Shown here one piece after another: positions 54,576-64,000 of a stretch of DNA of 64,000 nucleotides. The notes under the pieces were generated by a model. The model saw only the letters and a list, made by a program, of their open reading frames with translations, was not told the DNA's origin and did not search any database. The stretch's first letter is position 1, and each line of letters opens with the position of its first letter. Location of the stretch: assembly GCF_004664715.2 (NCBI RefSeq), contig NC_051084.1, forward strand, positions 62,385,334 through 62,449,333, written 5' to 3'. The DNA is from Peromyscus leucopus. Lineage: Eukaryota > Chordata > Mammalia > Rodentia > Cricetidae. The position numbers were made by a program, and so were the translations under genes.

Positions 54576-57500
54576 AATTTATGTAAATACACAGCAATCC
54601 TATACATTAACTAAATAAAATTGAAATCAATTTTGTCCCTGAATCATCCAATGTCTATAGACTTTGTGAGCTATGATGCTCAACAGTTTTGTATATCTTT
54701 TTCACATACCAAAACAGCTTGCGAGGCTGCTATGAGAATTAAATAAAGTAATCAATAGGAAGTTTCTTGTCGTGACAGATCTTCACCTAGAAAACTAGTC
54801 CATAACCTGTAGTGATTTTAAGCACACAATGGGGACCTTCCATATACCACTCTCTAGTCAAAATAATCTCCACAGTCCAAACACTTAACGGAGCCTGCAT
54901 CCCTGTAGGTTTTGCCACTAATGTGGTGCAGAATGAGCAGATGCCATCACCTGCATTGGTTGGCAGCAAACTCAGAGAAGGTCTCAGGAAACTTTTAAAC
55001 AGAGACAGTGTTTGGAGTGAATTGGGAGGGTGATATGTGAAGTGGTATTGGAGAAGAACAGAGTATGAAGAAAGAACTGATGGGTGAAGGGACTACTGAA
55101 GTCGAGGGGTACTACTGAAATAACAAAGTTAACCAACTCATCCCCGTCTCCTTTACCATCAATCAAAAGGATTTTGTAGGGAGTCCAGGGAATGCCCTAA
55201 CCAGAGCTGTAGCTGCTGAATTGTCTTCTGACCATTGCCAAGCAGGTTTTCTGCACAGCCAGTAAAGATAGAGCTGAGCCTCTTGATCTATTCAAAAGGC
55301 TCAATTATTCTTATCAGTACTCATTGTTTAAAAAATAATCTAGGCAAAGACTCCCAATTGCTAAGACTAATGTCTGCCTCTCAGACCAGAAAGCACAGGA
55401 ATAGAACATGAAGTTCTATAATTGGTCCAGCATTGGCCAATGAAGTTAGAGAAAAGAGATAATGAACAGTGATTGATACATTCACCAGGGTCACGCTGTT
55501 AAGAAAGTCCACAAGACAGGGCTTCTGACTCCTGGCTTAAGCTTATGTGTTAGTTTTCAGGTGCAACTGTGGGTAGTTATAAAGACTTCATGTGTCAGGC
55601 CACCATGGAGGCATCCACTTTCCTCATCCCACCTTTGGGATGCAGTGGTCCAAACAAAAGCCTTCCTGATCAGCTGTGCTCTCAGGCATAGCTGCATCGC
55701 AGTTGAGGTGCCCTCAGGGGAATCTTTTTGGGGATTTTGACATGGCACCTCAAGTATCTTTATTGACATCTCTTCGTGGGAATGGAGGAAGTCATGAATA
55801 AGACACTTGGACCTAATGTTCAATACCTTCCACTCTTAGACTCATCTCATGATCCCCCACTGCTTTCTATCCTCATATTGGCACAGGTCCATACAAATGC
55901 AGGATCCTTCGTTTTGGGGCTCCCTTGTCAAATAAATTACACCACCCCCACCCCGGGCTGTGTTGATTCACCTGACCTTTCACTGGGGTGATCCCATCAG
56001 AGGACAACATAATAAAAGACATTTTTCTCTTGGGCGTGGCCTCCAGCTTATACGGTAGTAGTAGGTGATTAAAGGGTTCCCCGTATTTTCATTTTGGCTT
56101 TCTGTTTTAATCAGAATCTCCCAACACCCGGCAGCTCAGCCATCTCCAGCCCATCTGAGCTCCCCAAAGACTGGGGAGGGTAGTTCTCCTCAGTACAATG
56201 GCATTCTAGAAGAATCAACAGACTAAAGGGCTAAGAGGACACTCCTGGAAGGAGCAGAAACATCTCAGACATTTTAGAGGAGTGTACTGGGTTGTCTTAC
56301 AGAATCTGAGGGTATCTTGGGGCCCTTCAGGAACGGGTCCAGAAATGTCAATGTGTCTTCTGGGGCACATCTCCAGCCCTGCCTCAAATACATCTCAGGA
56401 AGCTTCTGGGTCTTCGTAGAAGGATCTAGCTGCTTGTGCATGAGAACGTGTTAGTTCCTAGGAAAATCTTCTGTACTTCCTTTGAGTGCCTGCCCCTTAC
56501 CTGACCTCAGCTGCTGGGTCAGATGGAGACCCCACAGAGGGGCTTGGAGAAAGTTAAGAAAGCAGTTTCCTAGTGAGTGCTTTAGGCTTTCCGGCTGTGG
56601 GGCAGCTGTGGCCAGGGGAGGTCCTGTGAACAGAACGACTCTGAGAGTGTCCAAGGCACCAATTAACACCCTAGAGTTCAGCAAGTCATGCAAACTTCAG
56701 AGAGAGGTTGGTGGGAGTAAAAAAAAAAAAAAATACGACAAAGAAAGAAGGGAAAAAGGAAAAGCCTCACCCTTTGGGATGTCTTTCCCCAACATTTCCA
56801 GACACCTTAGAGAGCATTTTTATCAGATCTCCACTGGAGGCAATTTTGCTAAAGTTAGCGAAGGAGCAAGAGGAAGCAAAAACATTTGGATTAGATCTTC
56901 CTGGGTGGATTTCCTTGGCTTCAATCTCAACAGTAATGTTTGAGGACTGACTCTGTGTTTGAAAACAGCTTACTTAGCTGCTGGGATGCAGAGTGAGGGA
57001 TGAGACCGTTAGCTCAGAAGAGCTCTCAAAAGATCACACAGCTGAGAGCGGCCCCACTTCCTCTGAGAGTTTCCCTCTGCAAGCCCGATACAGCATTCTA
57101 AGTGCTGATTGAAGTCAAGTTAGCCGAAGCTGTTCAGGATGGGAGAAGATCCAAGAACCAGATGGTTGGACTTCTTAAGCAAGCCCTACTGTATACTTTC
57201 ATAGCTCACAGGGACATTTGTTAGGAGAAATAAATACTTTAATTCCAAGGAGTTAAGAATGGCAGATTTATGGGTTCAATGTAAGTGTTTGCAACATTTA
57301 AACTATTTTAACTAGACTAAGTTTCTCAAAGTATATCATGGAGGAAAACACAATTTTTTTTTTTAAAGATATTACTTTTCTACTTCAGGTATGGTACATA
57401 TACACAGACAGGTAATTTTTACTGAACAAATGGTAATCACATGACTGTCATAGATGTCAATTATTTGGTCATAGTGATTTACTTTTTTTATTTCCTGAAT

Positions 57501-58716
57501 GTGGTAGGCATTTGAAGGGGACAGACAAACTATAAAACGTAATTTCTCACCTCGAGGAGCTCAGTTTACTTGATGGTGGCAAGAGGATAATATGTATGGA
57601 AATACAAATGGGAGAACTTCAGCTTATAATTACCTGCTAATGTGGGTGATTAAGATTCTAAAGGTTGTGGGAATCCAAATGGGGAGAAATAAAGACATGG
57701 AAGAATAAGGCAGGAAGGCTGCCCATGCCTTGGGTCTTGGCTCCTCCTGCTGGCTCTCACATCTCTCTTCTCTTTCTCTCCTACTGTTTTTCCTTTTGGG
57801 ACTCCCATCTCTCAGCATATGAATATTGACACCATTTCCTCTATTCTGTCTTCCCTAACCACTGTTACACATATAAGAATTGTTGCCAGTCTCCAACTTT
57901 ACCCCTTATAGCACAACTTCAACTTATCACCCTAAAACTGATGTAGTTAATATCTGATAATGACTCTGAGTGGCATATCCCATTACTTTTCCCGATCATC
58001 TGTTTCTTCTGGTAAGAAGAGATGTGTAGTGTTAAGCATGTGCCTATGAGAGCCAGTCTACGTTTAAACCCTAGGTCCCCTGATTCCTATCTGTGAGAAA
58101 GCTATAAATCTTTATCATGAATTTATTTTCTCAATTGCAAATTGAAGCATTAACAACCCTAGCTATCACACTGTTTGCTGCAGGAATTGATCTCAAAACA
58201 CCATACTCCGAAACTGTGCCCAGGAGAGAGTAAATACCCAGCTATTAGTCATACCACCCATCCTTTCCAGTTGAGTTCACATTTCCTCCTCTTCCTATAC
58301 TTCATCTAATGGTGGCTTCAGGAAGCTTTGGGGAAAGTCTCTCAGCTGTGTGTGCTGCTTGAGATGTTTCAACTTGTTCTCAAGCTCAAATGATAATGCC
58401 CATGGCTGTGTGTGACTGTGGTCAGTATTTCCCTTCAGGACTTAGCAGGTATTAGTCAACTGGCTTCAGAATTTGTTATCCTTTGTAGAAAGTTTACAAT
58501 CTCATTTATACTCCCTTTAATGTGATCTGTATTTTTTTTCTTGATAGTTTTTGAGCATTTTCCTTTATATTTGATGGGCCAAACTTTCATTACAATGTTT
58601 CTAGTTTTCAGTTGATTATTATTTACCTTATTTGGTGTTTGGAGGACACTTGATTTCACTCTAATTGTGAAAAGTCTATCTTACTAATTAATTCTCTGAC
58701 ATTCACAGAATTTTCC
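54576..58716. other. Long anonymous, repeat-poor stretch
   Basis: About 4.1 kb in which I recognise no SINE, L1, LTR or gene. The longest frame (153 codons, plus, 56482-56943) is basic and crosses a run of 13 A (56720-56732), with no recognisable domain. Others at 54.8-55.0 and 55.6-56.0 kb are also unrecognised. Confidence 0.45.
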
Positions 58717-58727
58717 ATTGAGGAAGT

Positions 58728-58904
58728 GTTTTTTTTTTTTTTTTTTTTTTTTTGGTTTATCGATACAGGGTCTCTCTGTGTAGTTTTGGTGCCTGTCCTG
58801 GATCTCACTCTGTAGACCAGGCTGTCCTTGAACTCATAGAGATCTGCCTGGCTCTGCCTACTGAGTGCTGGGATTAAAGGCATTTGCTACCACCACCCGG
58901 GCAG
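58728..58904 (-). repeat. B1 SINE, minus strand
   Basis: Reverse B1 with a long T tail (about 58729-58754), 'tggtgcctgtcctggatctc' and the end 'gctaccaccacccgggc'. An 11-bp perfect TSD (attgaggaagt) lies at 58717-58727 and 58905-58915. Confidence 0.97.
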
Positions 58905-58915
58905 ATTGAGGAAGT

Positions 58916-59244
58916 CTTATTGGATGCTTGTGACACATTTGGTCCTTTCTTTCCTCAGTTTCAGTCTGTTATTTTTAATCTCTTTATTTCTTGGCTGAAT
59001 TTCGGTTAATAGTTAGATATGTTTATGCTTACTTAAATAATTTCAGAACTCGTTTTGTATATTAGATATTATTTCATTGAATACACGCATGCATATATCC
59101 ACCCATACACACATGTGTATAATTTTCATTATTTTTCGTATATTTTCATTTAGTTTATATTTTTGTTTTCTTACCTACTATTCTTTTTAAGTGAATATTA
59201 CATTTTCATATCTTAAACATATTTTGTATCATCATTTTCTCTTT
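58916..59244. other. AT-rich spacer
   Basis: No gene or repeat family recognised. Confidence 0.4.
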
Positions 59245-59440
59245 TTTTAATGTGTGTATGTTTGCATGTTTCCTTGAGTTTAGTACACCACATGTGTGTA
59301 GTTCCCCACAGAAGCCAGAGGGTATCAGATTTCCTGAAGCTGGAGTTACAAAAAGTTCTAAACTGTCTGATGTGTGGGTACTGGGAACTGAACCCAGATA
59401 CTCTTGTGAGAGCACTAAGTGCACTAAGTCCCTAATTTCT
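59245..59440 (-). repeat. B3/B2-class SINE, minus strand
   Basis: 'gtgtgtatgtttgcatgttt', 'cacagaagccagagggtatc', 'gctggagttacaaaaag', 'tactgggaactgaacccaga', 'tgtgagagcactaagtgcac' follow the reversed B3 order. The reversed head at the right end is eroded. Confidence 0.88.
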
Positions 59441-59784
59441 CATTCAATACTTGCTTTAGAGGCTTAGTTTGCAAGCTATTTTGAGTGAAATTTCTATTTA
59501 TTATCTCCTTCTTTGCCATTTAAAATTATTTCCTCTGGTAGCTATTTTCCCAGCTCCTCTTCTTAGTTCCCTGTGTAAAATCAGTGCTTGTAACTGTGCC
59601 TCAGGTTACCCATGCTCTTTACTTTCCTCCTTAACTACAACATGGGCTGATAACCAAAGTTGTGTGGCATCACAGTTGTATTTTTACCTGATATATGTTC
59701 TTTCCCATCAGAATTCCCTCGTTCAAGTCTGATCTTTTGTGAAACTCTCCATACATCTATTTTTTCCCATTGATTTTATTTTTT
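59441..59784. other. Anonymous sequence
   Basis: No gene or repeat family recognised. Confidence 0.4.
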
Positions 59785-60095
59785 TTTTCATTTTTCTTTA
59801 TTAAGAAATTTTCTACTCACTCCACATACTATCCACAACCCCCCTCCTCCCTCCTCCCTCTTCCCTCCTCCCATCCCCAGACCTCTTTCCCAAGCCGCCA
59901 GGCAACCCCACATCCCCCAAATCGAGGTCTCCCATGGGGAGTCAGCAGAGCCCAGCGCACTGAGCCTAGGCAGGTCCAAGCCCCTTCCCACTGCACCAAG
60001 ACTATGCAAGGTGTCACACTACAGGCACTGGATTCCAGAAAACTGCCCATAGACCAGGGACAGATCCCGATCCCCCTGCCTAATACATCTATTAA
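59785..60095 (-). repeat. LINE-1 3' UTR, minus-strand half of a head-to-head pair
   Basis: A T-rich tail on the left, a CT-rich block (59838-59880), 'gaggtctcccatggggagtc', 'caggtccaagccccttccc', 'gcaaggtgtcacactacagg'. It parallels the L1 3' UTR at 9.13 kb and stops near 60.09 kb, where a plus-strand L1 3' UTR begins. Confidence 0.82.
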
Positions 60096-60099
60096 AAAC

Positions 60100-60615
60100 A
60101 AGACTCTTCGAATATTAGACTGAACTCGGGGAATCTGGCTGAAGAGAGAAAGGAAGGATCATACCATTCAAAGGAGTCAAGGACATCACAAGAAAACCCA
60201 CAGAACCAACTCACCTTGGGCTCATAGAAACTCACAGAGACTGAACATACTATCAGGTAGCGTGCATGGGACTGATCTAGGCTCTCTGCATATATGTGAC
60301 AGTTGTGCAGCATGGTCTTGTGGGACTCCTAACAGTGGGAGCAGGGGCTGTCTCTGATTCTTTTGCTGGCTTTTGTGACTCTATTCCTCATACTGGATTG
60401 CCTTGCCCAGCCTTAATACAAGGGGAAGTGCTTCTGTCTTACTACAACTTGATGTGCTGTGGTTTGTCAATATCCACGGGGGGGGCAGGTTGGGGGTGCT
60501 GACCTTTTCTGAATAGAAATGGAGCAGGAGTAGATGTGGGGGAGGCAGAGGGGATGTAGGGAAGTGGGAATAGAAACTTGTGGTCAGGATGATAAACATG
60601 CAAACAAGACTTTCT
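60100..60615 (+). repeat. LINE-1 3' UTR, plus-strand half of a head-to-head pair
   Basis: 'acaagaaaacccacagaacc', 'gcatgggactgatctaggc', 'gggactcctaacagtggg', 'actggattgccttgcccag', 'caacttgatgtgctgtgg' match the reverse complement of 155-500 in this window. The GA-rich stretch to 60590 is the sense version of the CT-rich block, followed by an A-rich end. Minus-strand open frames here are repeat-derived. Confidence 0.85.
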
Positions 60616-60733
60616 AAAACATAAGCATAAAAAGCAGATTACAATACTCACTTCCTTAAATTCATTCAGTGGATTCTCATTGCTGTCATAGTATAATATT
60701 CTGGAATCACTTACAGTTTGCTTTATGGCAAGC

Positions 60734-60792
60734 TTTTGACACCTCACTCACTCACTCACTTTTGACACCTCACTCACTACTTAGTGTCAAAA
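60734..60792. repeat. Short direct repeat plus inverted repeat
   Basis: ttttgacacctcactcact occurs twice (60734 and 60760, the first followed by extra CTCA units). The second copy forms a 9-bp inverted repeat with gtgtcaaaa at 60784-60792. Confidence 0.85.
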
Positions 60793-61394
60793 CTGCCAAA
60801 GTGAACTTCAGCAATACCATAAACATGTTGGGAACTCTAACCATCTCCATTCTCTCCTGATTATATACTGTTTCCACATCTTCCCTTGTTCCATTGTCTA
60901 TCTAGTTGATAACCACCCAAGAATTGAAATATTCAGATAGGAACTTCTGTGAGAAACTTTATTCTCTGTTCACCTTTCTCTGTTCATAGAAGACACTGAG
61001 TGGCCATAAGACCACAAAATCATCCTTAGTAGGCGTAGTTATTCACACACCTTCTCATCATTCTTTGAGCTTGTTGAAGTCAAAGTTGTTTCTTTCTTTC
61101 ACCTTGATGATTTCTATCAGCCTGGGCTTAGTTTTATGCTAACCCTGGAGCAAGAACTCAGTACTGATTGAACTAATGAGTGTATGAGTGGGCAAGAATC
61201 AGAGGCATACTATGTGAGGAGTGCCTGCTACAGAAAGGCTAAGGAAGTGGTAGAGGCAGAAGGTGTCTGAGAAACACCCTTGCAGTAAGATCCTTTGCAA
61301 GTTGCCAGACGATGGTGACCTGACTAAGCACCTGGAGCCACAACATGCATAGGAAGCTTCAAGCATCCCCTATAGCTAGCATCATCGCTAGGCC
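60793..61394. other. Anonymous sequence
   Basis: No gene or repeat family recognised. Confidence 0.4.
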
Positions 61395-61690
61395 CATAAC
61401 AAACGTTGGGACATGAACATAAATGACCCAAAACGTCACTCTTGAGGAACTTAGAGCCTAACAGGAGCTACAGGTGAGCAGACTGATGAGAGTAATAAAA
61501 TTTGGTGATAGGAATCTCCGATGAGTGAGCTGAGGCCAGGGAAAACACAAAGGGGAAAACTCATGGATGCTCACTGATGTCAGTGAAGACTTCATGGAGG
61601 AAGTGATCTCTCATTTGAGTTTTCAAGGATTAAAAAAAAAAGTTTAGGCAAAGATTAGAGCTGAGAGCTGCGTGAGGAAGTATAGACAAG
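61395..61690. repeat. Ancient mammalian repeat fragment
   Basis: 'cttagagcctaacaggagc', 'gtgaagacttcatggagga', 'agtgatctctcatttgagtt' and 'tttaggcaaagattagagc' fit the middle part of the same old repeat seen at 29.5 and 35.0 kb. Family not assigned. Confidence 0.5.
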
Positions 61691-61794
61691 ATTAATGATT
61701 AATATGTTAAATCGTGTGGCTTAGGCTATTAAGACACTGAAAGTTTGGAAAATGTGAGATAAAGAGGAGAATATTCATACACTTAGTGGTTGAA

Positions 61795-62080
61795 ATGCTG
61801 GCTCAAAGGCAGATTTCCTCCCTAACTAGCTATGCTGCCCTGTGATTGCTCTCCAGAGCTCACTGTCCGCTCGTGATGGGCTCTTCACATTTCTGAGCTG
61901 CAGTGCCCTCGTTTGCAGAGAAAGGCCACTCACAGACATCTGCTGGAGTGGCAGTGCAAACAGTGTTCACCAATACTTGGGAAACTCTGAGGTTTTTTTA
62001 CTCATTCTGATCTATGTAAATTATGGGGGTCTTTGCCTTTAACTGTGGTGCCTGAAAATTAAATCAGTCGTATAATTAAA
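61795..62080 (+). repeat. Possible MIR SINE
   Basis: 'ctaactagctatgctgccct', 'cacatttctgagctgcagtg', 'ccctcgtttgcagagaaagg' and 'tgcctgaaaattaaatcag' are in MIR order, at high divergence. Confidence 0.5.
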
Positions 62081-64000
62081 AAAAATAAAATGAATACTAA
62101 ATTCAAAACCCCAAACCTGCATACCACTTTCCTTCCCCACAGAGATGAAAAATGTCTGACTCTTTCAGGATGCTCTGGTTTTCACCAGGACAGGCACCAC
62201 TTCAAGGTTGAATTCAGGTGCTTCTGAGTTCAGAACTCTCAGGGGCTCTAAGGATGAACTGTCTACTTACAAGTTCCATTGTGCCACAAGGGGGTAGGGA
62301 CGTTCTGTCTAAGTTTTTGCCATGTGCTTTTCCTAACCAAAGCTCTCTCGACAAATAAAAACAATAATAATAAGATTTAAAGAAGAAATCACTTTGAATT
62401 TTAATAGATTTTAATTGAATAGATGTATGATCTACTTTTCTGCTATCATTTTTCTGATAATTAACATCTGTTCAGAGACTTCAGAATGATACTAAAGGCC
62501 AACATATTGAAGGGCTGTCTTTCTAATGATCAGCAGGATAGTTCTAGAGGGCCAGAGAGGGTGACCCTGGGGTTGGAAGATTCAGTTACAAAGGAGGCCA
62601 CCTTTCATTAATCTGAACAGACAGCCACAGGGCAATGTGAATGGTTCACAACTGGATTTTATCACGGCAAGTCCTTTCCATGTACACCCATTGAGAAGAA
62701 TTTGGGGGAAAAAAAAACCTTAAAATCTTCTGCTCATTATGCACTTCTCTAAGAGGAAAACAAAATGACTAGATGAAAGGGAAAGCAGCTAATCCTTTAA
62801 AGCATGCATTAAGAAACAGTTCACAACGTGTGCCTCTTAAGCAACATGTCTTTAAAAACTATAACCAGTTGAAGCATGCAGTAGTAAGGTAATGACATCA
62901 TTTCTGGATAAGGAGTTCTTACTCAGTGCTGAGGTTGTCCAGGACACAGATCTTTGGAGGTACTCTAAGTTCTATGGGAAAACATAGCTGTGGCACTGGG
63001 GGACTTCTTCTAAGATCTCCAGCCTGAGTCTAGTTATTTACCTCCGACATATAGAACTAATAGATTCCACCTGCTGTGTGCTGGCCACCACATACCACTT
63101 TCTTCCCTGCTCCTGAAATTCTCAATGCCCAGCACCCACTGTTTATTTATTTATTTTTTCAGCTTGGAATATTTACTTATCTGTACCCAAGGAACAGACA
63201 GCTTCATTTGTCTGGTGATCTTCCACATGATGCTATTTAGCTTTCATATTAACATTTTAAAATGCTTAAAGAATCAAAACAAAGCTTCATCTACGTAATG
63301 ACTTGGGTACTGAGTCAAGCTGTACAGGGAGTCCCTGTCTCCTCTTGGTGGGGCTCAGCCATTCTGGGTGATCTGTCTGTAATAAGTGACAGATTCTGGT
63401 CCCTGTAATGGAAAAGGCTGGAGGAGAGCAGCCCAGATCCAGTACAATAGCAAGGCAGGTGCTCGGGTCGGACTCTGCTCTACCAGGAAACGACCCTGGA
63501 ATGCATGACCAATTTGGTTTCAGGACAGAATACTCCCTTTAATGGACAGAAAACACTAACCTTTTCTTTTTCCTTTTTCCTACCCTCATCCCCCCACCCT
63601 ATTGAACCCCTAGTTTCAACAAGCCCCCTTTTCATTTTAACCCTTTCAAAGGATAAAGGGCCAGCTCCAATCTGCACACCCTCTTCCATGTATTTACTGC
63701 TCTGCTAACAATCTGGGATGTGAAATGAAAATTCACTGGTCAGGAAAATATACAAATATACTCTGACTGTGGAGCATTGTGGGCTAATGGGCCATTTTCT
63801 TCTTCTAAAGTCTTGTTTTTAAGTAACTCTAAAAGGTCTGGAGTATGAAATCCCTGTAAATAAGAGGGATTCTAAAAAGAAAAATATGCTACTAGATATG
63901 AAATAGCAATGCCCCATTAAAAATGCTCATAGCCTTTTAGAGATCATGTAGCATTGAAGTCAGTATTTTAAATCTAACCTTGAGGATCTAGTCTGGAAGA
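62081..64000. other. Anonymous, repeat-poor sequence to window end
   Basis: About 1.9 kb without a recognised transposon or gene. A CRE/AP-1-like word aatgacatcat lies at 62890-62900. Two overlapping 67-69-codon frames near 63.5-63.7 kb (opposite strands) have no known domain. The sequence runs off the window with no feature at the edge. Confidence 0.45.

Noticed and set aside
54787..55033. Processed pseudogene suggested by overlapping frames on both strands
   Set aside because: Neither product resembles a protein I recognise, and there is no A-tail or target-site duplication.
56482..56943. 153-codon plus-strand open frame as a gene
   Set aside because: No domain, no Kozak or splice context that stands out, and it passes through a 13-base A run that gives a Lys stretch. 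Kept only as a low-interest finding.
1..64000. Bacterial, phage or viral gene cluster
   Set aside because: No operon-like run of long frames, no ribosome-binding pattern, and repeats throughout are mammalian SINEs, LINEs and LTRs.

Overview
The window reads as noncoding nuclear DNA from a rodent, most likely a cricetid (hamster, vole or deer-mouse group). The evidence is the mix of B1, B2/B3 and ID SINEs, rodent-type LINE-1 3' ends, long TG/GA/GGAA microsatellites, and several B1 copies carrying the variant stretch 'ggaaaggcgcaaagc', which I associate with cricetids rather than mouse or rat. Two LTR-like repeats that I recall as common in hamster and Peromyscus sequence support the same placement. 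There is no prokaryotic or viral gene organisation. I found no open reading frame that I can defend as a host exon, and no tRNA, rRNA or CRISPR array. The longer open frames lie over microsatellites, over L1 or other repeat sequence, or in anonymous DNA without a recognisable domain.

Layout. 0-2 kb: a 5'-truncated LINE-1 on the minus strand, with its 3' UTR and a broken ORF2 C-terminus. 2-10.7 kb: B1, ancient L1, Lx-type L1 tails, a long (TA)n tract and medium-copy rodent repeats. 10.7-20 kb: a perfect hairpin, a GA/GGA tract, an ancient L1 pair in opposite orientations, SINEs, and a 54-bp alternating purine-pyrimidine (Z-DNA-prone) block. 20-26.7 kb: two related rodent repeats in direct orientation, a B2, a B1 with a clear target-site duplication, an LTR-like copy, and an ancient L1 and MIR. 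26.9-32.4 kb: repeat-poor, with candidate conserved noncoding stretches. 32.4-42.4 kb: B2/B3 elements, MIRs, ancient repeats and compound microsatellites. 42.4-48.9 kb: a second repeat-poor block with candidate regulatory sequence. 48.9-53.7 kb: a dense cluster of young insertions (four B1s with target-site duplications, a solo LTR with triplicated U3 repeats, a second LTR-like element and a composite repeat). 54-64 kb: a 67-bp tandem duplication, mostly unique sequence, and a head-to-head pair of L1 3' UTRs near 60.1 kb.

The window looks like intergenic or deep-intronic DNA. Any function most plausibly lies in distal regulatory sequence in the repeat-poor blocks; that is inference from repeat depletion and motif content, because no alignment could be run. 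I did not find a previously undescribed multi-gene system. Repeat family names follow recall of consensus sequences, and boundaries are approximate to about 10-30 bases unless a target-site duplication (TSD) is quoted.
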